Shown: in pieces, positions 21,037 to 28,174 of the stretch
How positions within the stretch are numbered: position 1 is the first letter of the stretch
How the letters are laid out: each line of letters opens with the position of its first letter
NCBI GenBank assembly: GCA_016712595.1
Contig: JADJQT010000002.1
Coordinates: forward strand, 1,054,001-1,118,000
Direction: 5' to 3'
DNA: 64,000 nucleotides
DNA from: Rhodospirillales bacterium
GTDB lineage: Bacteria; Pseudomonadota; Alphaproteobacteria; Rhodospirillales; Defluviicoccaceae
Made by a program: the position numbers and the translations under genes
Notes under the pieces: model-generated
What the model saw: only the letters and a program-made list of their open reading frames with translations
What the model was told of the DNA's origin: nothing
Database searches by the model: none

Positions 21037-22617
21037 CTACCAGACCGGAGTGGGAGCGAAGGCGGAAGGCGGCTGCTCGCTCGCCCGCTGCACTTCCCCG
21101 GGGGTTAACAGCGTGCCCCAGTCGGTGCGCCGATCCATCGCGTCGCGAACCGCTGGTGAAATCAGCTCTCCGTCACCGCGGATTTCCCAGCCGCCGCCGA
21201 GCGCGCGATAGGTGCGGACCAGGCTCGAGGGGATGTCGCCGCGACTGACCGCCAGAGAGTCCTCTTGTGTCAGCAGATTCTGTTCCGCCGTGAGCACGGT
21301 GGTGAAATCGGTGATGCCTTCGCGATACTGAAGGACGGCAAGGTCAAGCGAGCGACGCGCCGCCGCTGAGCTTTCCTGCAGCAGATCGGTGCGTTGCCGT
21401 GCTCTGAGGAAGGCGACCAATCCGTCCTCGACCTCCTGCTGGGCGACGAGCACGGTGTTCTGATAGACGGCGAGCTGTGCCTGGAAGGCGGCGTCCTGTG
21501 CCCGCACGTTGTTGGTGATCTGCCCGTAGTTCAGGAAGTTCCACTGAATTGTCGGGCCGATCGAAAACGCCCGGCTTTTGCTCATGAAGATGTCGGTCAG
21601 ATCGTAGTGGGACCAGTCGGACGACAGATATCCGAAGTTGCCGGTCAACGAGAACGCCGGATAAAGGTCGGCCTTGGCGACACCGATCTGCGCACTTTGC
21701 GATGCCGCCTGGAGTTCGGCCGCGCGCACGTCCGGGCGCCGCCGCAGCAGATCCGCCGGGATGCCGACCGAGACTTGCGCTGGCGCGACGGGAATGCCCG
21801 AGGTAAGCGACAGTTCGGAATCGAGCGGTTGGGGCGGCACGCCGAGAAGAACGCACAGCGCGTTCTTCGATTGTCGTAACGCCGCTTCGAGCTGCGGGAT
21901 TGTGGCTTCGGTGGAGGCCAGTACCGTGCGCGCCTGCTCGACGTCGCGTTCGCTCGTCGTGCCGCCCTGGAAGCGGATCTCGGCGATATTAAGGCTCTCG
22001 CGCTGGACCTTGACGTTGTCGTGGGCGATTCCGAGTCTCGCTTCGAGCGTGCGGATGTTGACGTAATTGGTCGCAACGTCTGCCGTGAGTGTGACCAGGA
22101 CGTCGTCGTAATCGGCGATCGAGGCGAGAAGCTGGGCGTCGGCTGCCTGCACCGCCCGGCGGAAGCGGCCCCAAAAGTCAATCTCCCATGCCGCCTGCAG
22201 GCCGATCTGGTCCTGCCAATAGGTAAGGGCGCTGGCGCTCGACTGCGTCTGGAACGGTGCCCGCTCGCTTTCCCTGTTGTAGGAGATCGAGCCGAACGCC
22301 TGTTGCGTCTGAGGATAGATGTTCCCGACGGCAATCGCGAGTTGCGCGCGCGATTGAAGGACGCGCACGCCAGCGGCCTGTAGCGACAGGTTCTGCTGAT
22401 AGGCGCTCGTAACCAGGCGATTGAGCGCCTCGTCATCGAACACGGTCCACCAGGCGGCATCAATCGCGCGCGTCGCATCGACCGACGCGTCGCGCGCTTC
22501 CATCCACTGGTCGGCAATCGAAACGTCAGGCGCGGTGAAGTCGGGGCCGACCATCGTGCAGCCGGCAGTAGCAAGAACAATACCCAGCAGAGCCGCTGCT
22601 CGTCCGCTTGCACTCAT
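21037..22617 (-). CDS. RND efflux outer membrane lipoprotein, NodT/OprM family
   Basis: The outer-membrane factor of the efflux operon. The ATG at 22617 gives a lipoprotein signal with lipobox TAGC followed by TMVGPDF, the usual OprM-type start; a GTG at 22647 would add ten residues. The body has two repeated OEP domains with long helices and beta segments: AAWWTVFDDEALNRLV, WEIDFWGRFRR, GVPADLLRRRPDV-type segment (here GIPADLLRRRPDVRAAE) and YREGITDFTTVLTAEQ. It is the first gene of the operon; in many RND operons it is last, so the order here is OMF-adaptor-pump. The protein forms a trimeric channel with TolC-like tunnel. Confidence 0.95.
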   Translation of the reverse strand: MSASGRAAALLGIVLATAGCTMVGPDFTAPDVSIADQWMEARDASVDATRAIDAAWWTVFDDEALNRLVTSAYQQNLSLQAAGVRVLQSRAQLAIAVGNIYPQTQQAFGSISYNRESERAPFQTQSSASALTYWQDQIGLQAAWEIDFWGRFRRAVQAADAQLLASIADYDDVLVTLTADVATNYVNIRTLEARLGIAHDNVKVQRESLNIAEIRFQGGTTSERDVEQARTVLASTEATIPQLEAALRQSKNALCVLLGVPPQPLDSELSLTSGIPVAPAQVSVGIPADLLRRRPDVRAAELQAASQSAQIGVAKADLYPAFSLTGNFGYLSSDWSHYDLTDIFMSKSRAFSIGPTIQWNFLNYGQITNNVRAQDAAFQAQLAVYQNTVLVAQQEVEDGLVAFLRARQRTDLLQESSAAARRSLDLAVLQYREGITDFTTVLTAEQNLLTQEDSLAVSRGDIPSSLVRTYRALGGGWEIRGDGELISPAVRDAMDRRTDWGTLLTPGEVQRASEQPPSAFAPTPVW

Positions 22618-22761
22618 GAATGCATCACTGCGATGGCCTGATTCCACCTTGGCATTCTCACCTTTAGACTGGCAGTAACCGGGAAGTCAACGGATGCGCG
22701 TCGCCGTGCCGTGCCGCTATCGGAAGGTGGATCGGCGCGGTTGATCGGGGCAGTGGTGAAC

Positions 22762-23520
22762 TCAGCTTGCCGCTGCGCCGGACCGTGCCGTGGCGGCGAG
22801 CGCAAGGAACGCCTCGCGCAGGCTGGTGGAGTCGGTGACCGGCTGAGGGAAAGACAGGCGGGCGAAGGTGGTTGCACGGCGGACGAGGTCGCAGCCGTCC
22901 GGATCGAGCGCGACGATGCGCCAGCCACTGCCGGCCCGGCGCAGCAGTTGACGGGCGTAGAGTCCTATCGTCTCGCCGTGAGCGGTGTTCATGTGGGCGA
23001 TCGCGCCCGGCTCGACCTCACCGATCGCCGCCGCCGCGGCGGCGGCCGAGAGCACGGCGGCGGACTCCAGCCAGCGGGCTTGCGCGAAGCCGCCGACCCA
23101 GTGAGCGCGCTCGATCGCCATGCGGTAGATACGGAAATCCCCGAATTCGGCGTACATCGCCGCGCCGGGGTTCAGGGCGAGAAATCGACGGCGCAGCCGC
23201 GGCTCCTCATCGGGAGCGATTCGACCGACGAGGGTCAGGCGGGGGCCTGTCTGCGGGTTCGCGCGGCGGCCCGCATCCTCGATCAGCAACGAGGCACGTG
23301 CGTCGGCGGCAAGGTTGCGCGTGTGATCGGCGAGGGTGGAGAATAGAAAGATCGGACTAGCATCGGTATCGCAGGCATAGGTGACCAGCGAGGCATAGGG
23401 CCGGCTGTCGTCGCTGGCGAGCGCCGTCGCCAGCATGCCCACTCGCCGCGAACGCGCCAGGGCCCGCGCGGCGTTCGCCGTCTCGGTTTTGTTTTCGCTT
23501 GCCGATCCGCGCTTTTGCAC
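22762..23520 (-). CDS. HugZ-family protein (pyridoxamine oxidase-like plus DUF2470)
   Basis: A 252-residue protein with an N-terminal split-barrel FMN/heme-binding domain (LARSRRVGMLATALA, PYASLVTYACDTD, FLFSTLADHTRNLAADARASLLIED, all typical of HugZ/pyridoxamine-oxidase-like proteins, each quoted in part) and a C-terminal DUF2470 domain (HMNTAHGETIGLYARQLL). HugZ proteins bind or degrade heme and help iron acquisition. In DUF2470 the second motif residue is commonly Asp (HMN-DH); here it is Ala-His, so the heme-related role is less certain. It is encoded upstream of neither heme uptake genes nor flavin genes; neighbours are the efflux operon and the DUF1538 operon. Confidence 0.82.
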   Translation of the reverse strand: MQKRGSASENKTETANAARALARSRRVGMLATALASDDSRPYASLVTYACDTDASPIFLFSTLADHTRNLAADARASLLIEDAGRRANPQTGPRLTLVGRIAPDEEPRLRRRFLALNPGAAMYAEFGDFRIYRMAIERAHWVGGFAQARWLESAAVLSAAAAAAAIGEVEPGAIAHMNTAHGETIGLYARQLLRRAGSGWRIVALDPDGCDLVRRATTFARLSFPQPVTDSTSLREAFLALAATARSGAAAS

Positions 23521-23577
23521 AGCTTCTCCCGTTGTTCGCCGACGCCAGCTTATTTGTCCGCCGCCGAGGTGCCCCGC

Positions 23578-23976
23578 CTACTCCGCGTGCCGCAGGACGA
23601 GGTCGCGCAGCGTGACGATACCGACCGGTGCGCGTTCGGCGTCGACGACGAGCGCGCGCGAGACGTTGAACTTGACCAGCAGCCGCACCGCATACTTCAC
23701 CTGCATGTCTACCGCGACTGTCAGCACCGGCTTGGACATGACCTCGTAGACGTTGACGCGTTCGGCGGACCGATCCTTGGCGATGACCTCGCGGGCGATG
23801 TCGGTGACGACGATCAGGCCAAATTCGTCATCCGGATCGCGCCGCTCGACCGCAAGCGAGCTCACCCCCGCCTCGCGCATGGCATTGATCGCTTCCGAGA
23901 CCGTCGCCATCCGGCCGATGGTGCGCACGTCGCTGCTCATCACGTCGCCGACGTGCGGAATGTGGGTCGCGCTCAT
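23578..23976 (-). CDS. CBS-domain-pair protein, last gene of the DUF1538 operon
   Basis: A 132-residue protein that is almost entirely a tandem CBS pair (Bateman module): first CBS from VGDVMSSDVRTIG to TDIAREVIAKDR, second from VYEVMSKPVLTVAVDM to GIVTLRDLVLRH. Such modules bind adenine nucleotides and control an attached or partner protein. The ATG at 23976 is chosen because it overlaps the PII-like stop (ATGA); a longer frame to 24159 is a shadow inside the upstream gene. It is the final member of the DUF1538-DUF1538-PII-like-CBS operon and probably senses energy state for that membrane system; this role is inference from context. Confidence 0.85.
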   Translation of the reverse strand: MSATHIPHVGDVMSSDVRTIGRMATVSEAINAMREAGVSSLAVERRDPDDEFGLIVVTDIAREVIAKDRSAERVNVYEVMSKPVLTVAVDMQVKYAVRLLVKFNVSRALVVDAERAPVGIVTLRDLVLRHAE

Positions 23977-24323
23977 ATTTTTTCCGCGATCGCGGTGAGC
24001 AGCGCTGACTGCTGCGAGCTCAGGCCCACGGCATCCTCGATGGCGATCTGGCAGGCAATCCCGGCGCCCGGTTCGCTGTCGAGCCGGCCGACGCGGGCGA
24101 TCGTCTCGAGAATCTCGCGCGCTTTCGGCTCGGCGACAAGAAACAGCAGCACATCGCATTGCGCCGCGAGATCGAGGCCGAAAAACGTCTTCTCCGGTTT
24201 TAGTCCCTCGCCGCGGACGTTGGTGATGACCGTAGCTCCGGTTGCGCCCGCCGCTCGGGCCGCATCAAGCACGTCCTCGCTACGATCCTCGGCAACGAAC
24301 GCCATGATCAGTTTGAGCTTCAT
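23973..24323 (-). CDS. PII-like signalling protein
   Basis: A 116-residue ferredoxin-like-fold protein that aligns with the PII core: MKLKLIMAFVAEDRSEDVLDAARAAGATGATV corresponds to strand-helix-strand at the PII N-terminus (quoted in parts: MKLKLIMAFV; AARAAGATGATVITNVRG). The T-loop is shortened and has Phe-Phe where GlnB carries the uridylylated Tyr51 (RGEGLKPEKTFFG), and the TGxxGDGKIF nucleotide loop is replaced by LDSEPGAGIACQIAIE. It is therefore a PII-like regulator, not a canonical GlnB or GlnK. Its ATG overlaps the DUF1538 stop (24320-24323) and its stop overlaps the CBS gene's start. It most likely regulates the adjacent membrane proteins. Confidence 0.8.
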   Translation of the reverse strand: MKLKLIMAFVAEDRSEDVLDAARAAGATGATVITNVRGEGLKPEKTFFGLDLAAQCDVLLFLVAEPKAREILETIARVGRLDSEPGAGIACQIAIEDAVGLSSQQSALLTAIAEKI

Positions 24324-25105
24324 CGTTCTTCGCCCGTCTCCTCTCGTCCCCTCGAGTGCCGGCGGCGCACGCTTTGTGCGACAGTCGCGTAGGCGAGCAC
24401 CGACATAATGGGACACAGACACGTAAATGCAATCAGTCCGAAGCCGTCGAGCAGCGGACTACGTCCGGGAATGGCGCTCGCAAGACCCAGGCCGAGTGCG
24501 GTCACTACCGGTACGGTTACCGTCGAGGTGGTCACGCCGCCAACGTCATAGGCGATCGGTACGATGGCGCGCGGCGCAACCGCCGTCTGCAGCGCGACGA
24601 TGGCATAGGCGGCGGCGATCATCATCGGCATGGGCAATCCCGCGGCGATCCGCAACGTGCCCACCGCGACACCCAGGCCGGCACCCACCGCGACGGCAAC
24701 GCGCAAGCCGGTGGCCGGAATCGTTCCGGCGGAGACCTGCTCGGCCTTGAGGGACACGGCGATCAGCGCCGGCTCGGCGATGGCGGCGGCGAAGCCCACG
24801 GCGGCGGCGAAGGCGTAGACCCAGCCATAGGCGGACCAGTTGGCGGCCCCGGCTGCGATCATCGGCGAAACCGCGGTCAACTGCTGCGCCATCGTCCGGC
24901 CGATGGGAAACAGCGCTTCTTCGAGCCCGACGAGAAACAGCGTCAGCCCGAGAACCACGGCGGCGCAGCCGACGGCGATTCGCCGGACGTTGGCGATGGG
25001 TCGGCGCAGCACCAACACCTGGAAGCCGAGCAGCACCGCGACGATCGGCGCGACATCGACGGCGGTCGCGCCCGCGATCACCAGCGTCCGATCGAGCAGG
25101 TCCAT
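24320..25105 (-). CDS. DUF1538 membrane protein A
   Basis: A 261-residue protein with about seven hydrophobic segments and a basic C-terminal tail (RRRHSRGREETGEER). It contains the two motifs shared with its neighbour: AIAEPALIAV in the middle and IAYDVGGVTTSTVTVPVVTA, followed by GFGLIAF near the end. These are the hallmarks of DUF1538, a bacterial membrane family of unknown function that often has two such repeats in one polypeptide; here they are on two genes 6 bases apart. The Gly-Thr-Ser-rich motif in a membrane suggests an ion- or solute-binding re-entrant region, but no substrate is known. It precedes the PII-like gene with a 4-base overlap. Confidence 0.85.
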   Translation of the reverse strand: MDLLDRTLVIAGATAVDVAPIVAVLLGFQVLVLRRPIANVRRIAVGCAAVVLGLTLFLVGLEEALFPIGRTMAQQLTAVSPMIAAGAANWSAYGWVYAFAAAVGFAAAIAEPALIAVSLKAEQVSAGTIPATGLRVAVAVGAGLGVAVGTLRIAAGLPMPMMIAAAYAIVALQTAVAPRAIVPIAYDVGGVTTSTVTVPVVTALGLGLASAIPGRSPLLDGFGLIAFTCLCPIMSVLAYATVAQSVRRRHSRGREETGEER

Positions 25106-25111
25106 GCGCGC

Positions 25112-25789
25112 TCAGCCTCCGCTCGCCCGATTGGAGACGATGCCGAACACCAGGACAAAGAGGATTGGAAGAAGGCTGGCAAAGGCGATCAGGCCGAAGC
25201 CGTCGGTGAGCGCGTTGCGACCGCGCAGGCTCGAGGCGAGGCCGACGCCGAGGGCGGCGACCAGCGGCACGGTGACGGTCGAGGTCGTCACTCCGCCACA
25301 GTCGTAGGCGAGCCCGACGATTTCGACCGGGGCTAGCGGCGTGATGGCGATGACGACGGCGTAGCCGGCGATGATGATCCGATAAAGGGGCCAGCCTTTG
25401 AGAATGCGCAAAACGCCGAGCACGAGGGCGCAACCGACGGAAACGGCGACGGTGAGCCGCAGTTCCAGCGCATAGGCGGCACGACCCTCGAGAGTGGTGG
25501 CGATCTGGCCAGCATCGGCGGCCGCCGCCGCGCCTTCGGAGGCGACGGCGATCAGCGCCGGCTCGGCAATTGTGGTCGCGGCACCGAGCGCGAAGGCAAA
25601 GGAAATCAGCGCGATAACGCTGCCCTTCCGGGCGAACGCCTGAGCCATCGATTCGCCCAACGGGAACAACCCGGATTGAAGACCGATGACGAACAGGCGC
25701 AGGCCAGCGACGACGAACACAGCGCCGATGAGGACACGCTGCAAATCCGGGAACGGCCGGTCGAGCACGATGACCTGGAAGAAGGCCAC
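25112..25789 (-). CDS. DUF1538 membrane protein B, true start probably further upstream
   Basis: The paralogue of protein A, with TIAEPALIAV and LAYDCGGVTTSTVTVPLVAA followed by GFGLIAF. From the first ordinary start (GTG, 25789) it is 225 residues but lacks most of the first membrane helix that protein A has. The same frame stays open upstream to a TGA near 25965. The upstream translation (ILRSVHASIAAPLRDLAPLALVV, in part) aligns with A's N-terminus, yet it contains no ATG, GTG or TTG. An AGGA lies nine bases before an ATA codon at 25862-25864, which would give 250 residues. Either an unusual start codon is used, or the start was lost or misread. First gene of the operon. Confidence 0.82.
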   Translation of the reverse strand: MAFFQVIVLDRPFPDLQRVLIGAVFVVAGLRLFVIGLQSGLFPLGESMAQAFARKGSVIALISFAFALGAATTIAEPALIAVASEGAAAAADAGQIATTLEGRAAYALELRLTVAVSVGCALVLGVLRILKGWPLYRIIIAGYAVVIAITPLAPVEIVGLAYDCGGVTTSTVTVPLVAALGVGLASSLRGRNALTDGFGLIAFASLLPILFVLVFGIVSNRASGG

Positions 25790-26079
25790 GACCAGCGCCA
25801 GCGGCGCCAGGTCGCGCAGCGGCGCTGCGATCGATGCGTGAACGGATCTGAGGATTTTGCGTATCGGCCGGGTTCCTGCGCTGAACGCGGTGAAAAGTCG
25901 CAGTAAGGGATCGCGATTGTCGTTGGTTTTCGTCGCCCGATCCAGCAGCGCAATCCGGTGTCACAGGACGGCAAAGAAAATCGGCGCGCGTGCCGTCACA
26001 GCCGAAGAGCGCCAGATCGGTTATTTTGCTCCGCCGTCGTCGCGACGGACGCGATGGAGTCTTTGGAAGGAATCGGAGC

Positions 26080-26637
26080 ATGACCGCTGGTGCGGCATGG
26101 GTGGATGAGGTTTGCCGGGACTTGCAACTCGACGATGTCTCGGACTGGTTGCCGTGGGCAACCCGCGAGCAGGGTAACGCTCTCGGGGCCGATGGCGAAG
26201 GGCACGGTGCTGCCGGCGTCTACCTGATCGGATGGGGTGAGAACGTTGATGCGATCGAGGTTCTATACATCGCCGGCACGGGCCGGGCGCGAACACGCCT
26301 GTCGCGCCTCGAGGCACAGGTGAAGTGGGGCCTGAATTACGGGTTCGAGGCCCTGCGCGCGGAAATCCAGCAACGGGGCGATCATCGGACGATGCGCCAT
26401 GTCTGGGTGAAGATGATCCCCATCTCCGAAGAACCGCTGTTCGCCTCGTCGCTGCTGACGGCCAACCGCCTCAACGCGCTCGGCGGCAGGCGCCGCCAGC
26501 TCGAAATCGTTTTGCTGGCCGAGCAGTATCGGCGGTTCTGCGCGCCGGTACCGGCGAATCGCCGCACGCTTGGCCTTTTCGCGCACGAGTTCGCCGATGT
26601 GAGACCCCACCGGTCCGTGCAGCACGCCGCAGCCTGA
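26080..26637 (+). CDS. Hypothetical protein with GIY-YIG-like N-terminal motif
   Basis: A 185-residue soluble protein, divergent from the DUF1538 operon. Residues about 46-75 read AAGVYLIG...EVLYIAGTGRARTRLSRL, which resembles the GIY...YIG nuclease core followed by its conserved Arg; a later LEIVLLAEQYRRF could supply the catalytic Glu. YIA instead of YIG and a longer spacer make this a degenerate match, so nuclease activity is uncertain. The ATG at 26080 has GGAG close upstream; the frame is open earlier but without a ribosome site. A hairpin and T-rich run follow the stop. I know no named homologue. Confidence 0.6.
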   Translation: MTAGAAWVDEVCRDLQLDDVSDWLPWATREQGNALGADGEGHGAAGVYLIGWGENVDAIEVLYIAGTGRARTRLSRLEAQVKWGLNYGFEALRAEIQQRGDHRTMRHVWVKMIPISEEPLFASSLLTANRLNALGGRRRQLEIVLLAEQYRRFCAPVPANRRTLGLFAHEFADVRPHRSVQHAAA

Positions 26638-26662
26638 GTGTGGGATGGGATGAGCGCGGGGC

Positions 26663-26690
26663 GGGGGGGGGGGCGGCTGGCCGCCCTTTC
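26663..26690 (+). terminator. Poly-G tract and terminator-like hairpin
   Basis: Eleven consecutive G (26663-26673) run into a perfect 6-bp hairpin GGGCGG-CTGG-CCGCCC (26671-26686), followed by TTTCTGTCT. On the plus strand this can end transcription of the hypothetical gene 30 bases upstream. The der gene ends at 26732 on the other strand, and the hairpin may serve it too. The G run is the longest homopolymer I noticed in the window and is prone to slippage and to sequencing error. Confidence 0.5.
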
Positions 26691-26731
26691 TGTCTATCGA
26701 CGGCGTGGCCTGCGGGGTTTTTGGCAATGCC

Positions 26732-28141
26732 TTAAGGCGATGACGGGCCGGTCGCCGCGTATGGATTGCGCGAACGCCGCAGTGTCAGGCGGAGCGGGAC
26801 GCCGGCGAAGCCAAATTCGTCCCGGAGCCCATTGGCGAGATAGCGCACGTAGGTTTCCGGAACCGCCTCCGGCCGGTTGGCGAAGAGCAGGAATGTCGGC
26901 GGCCGTGCCTTGGTCTGGGTTGCATAGCGGATCTTGATCGGCCGGCCGTGCATGGACGGCGGCGCCTGCCGGTCGGTCATCTGTGCCAGCCATCGGTTCA
27001 GCCGTGGCGTTGTCACCTGCCGGTTCCACACGTCGTAGATCGTCATCACTTCCGGCAGCAGCGCGTCCACGCCTTCGCCGGTCAGTGCCGAGAGCGGCAC
27101 GACGCGCAGGCCGCGCACCTGTGACAGCGAATTTTCCAGGCGATGGGAAATCCCCGCCACGGCCGCGTCACGCGCGCCAAGCAGGTCCCACTTGTTGACC
27201 GCGAGGACTGGCGCGCGGCCCTCGGCGATGACCTGGTCGGCGATCGTCAGGTCCTGTTTTTCCAGTCCGGCCGTGCCGTCGATGACGATCACCACGACAT
27301 GGGCGAAGCGGATCGCCCGCACGGTGTCGGCGCCGGCCCGTTCCTCGAGGCGGTCGTCGACGCGTCCGCGCCGCCGCAGTCCGGCGGTATCGAACAGGCG
27401 CAGGGCGCGACCGCGAAATGACCAGTCGATGGCGATCGCATCGCGGGTGATCCCGGCTTCCGGGCCGGTGACCAGGCGCTCGTCGCCGATCAGCCGGTTG
27501 ATCAGCGTCGACTTGCCGACGTTTGGCCGGCCGACGACCGCGAGGTGCAGTGGTGCCTCGCTCGCGCCCGCCGCCGGCGGATCGCTGGCCGCCCCATCGG
27601 GCGTTGTGCTGTCGGGTGTCGCGTCTTCGGGCGTCTTGGCCTCGGCCGCATCGACGATCGGTCGCAAGGCGTCATAGAGCAGGCTCAGCCCGTCACCGTG
27701 CTCGGCCGACAGCGGGATCGGTGCCCCCAGGCCGAGGGCGAAGGTTTCGGCAAGATTGGCCTCTCCGGCGCGGCCTTCGCACTTGTTGGCGACGAGCACG
27801 GTGGGCAGGCCGGAGCGTCGCAATGTTGCGGCAAGCTCCCGGTCAAGCGGCACGAGGCCGGTGCGTGCGTCGATGACGAACAGAGCGACGGCGGCCTGTT
27901 CGATTGCCCGCTTCGTCTGCGCCTGCATGCGGCCGGCGAGATTATCGGCCCGCGCGTTCTCGAATCCGGCGGTATCGACGATGCGGAAGCTGAGATCGCC
28001 GAGGCGCCCTTCAGCCTCCCGGCGGTCACGGGTCACCCCCGGCGTATCGTCGACGATGGCCATCTTGCGCCCGGCAAGACGGTTGAACAGGGTCGACTTG
28101 CCGACATTCGGTCGGCCGACGATGGCAATGTTGACGGTCAT
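26732..28141 (-). CDS. der: Ribosome biogenesis GTPase Der (EngA)
   Basis: Der has two tandem GTPase domains and a KH-like domain and is needed for 50S subunit assembly. Both P-loops are perfect (GRPNVGKSTLFNRL near residue 8; GRPNVGKSTLINRL near residue 190), each with a DTPG/DTAG G3 motif and NKCE/NKWD G4 motif. The C-terminal KH domain includes LNRWLAQMTDRQAPP and KIRYATQTKARPPTF. The interdomain linker is long and Ala/Pro/Thr-rich. The ATG at 28141 gives the standard start MTVNIAIVGR; a TTG at 28165 would add eight residues. The order yfgM-like, bamB, der is conserved across proteobacteria. Confidence 0.97.
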   Translation of the reverse strand: MTVNIAIVGRPNVGKSTLFNRLAGRKMAIVDDTPGVTRDRREAEGRLGDLSFRIVDTAGFENARADNLAGRMQAQTKRAIEQAAVALFVIDARTGLVPLDRELAATLRRSGLPTVLVANKCEGRAGEANLAETFALGLGAPIPLSAEHGDGLSLLYDALRPIVDAAEAKTPEDATPDSTTPDGAASDPPAAGASEAPLHLAVVGRPNVGKSTLINRLIGDERLVTGPEAGITRDAIAIDWSFRGRALRLFDTAGLRRRGRVDDRLEERAGADTVRAIRFAHVVVIVIDGTAGLEKQDLTIADQVIAEGRAPVLAVNKWDLLGARDAAVAGISHRLENSLSQVRGLRVVPLSALTGEGVDALLPEVMTIYDVWNRQVTTPRLNRWLAQMTDRQAPPSMHGRPIKIRYATQTKARPPTFLLFANRPEAVPETYVRYLANGLRDEFGFAGVPLRLTLRRSRNPYAATGPSSP

Positions 28142-28174
28142 TGATGATGCTTGACCCGAGTTCAATGACCGCCG

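Noticed and set aside
24546..26081. 511-residue minus-strand frame over the DUF1538 pair
   Set aside because: Arg/Ala-rich shadow in another frame of the two real membrane protein genes.
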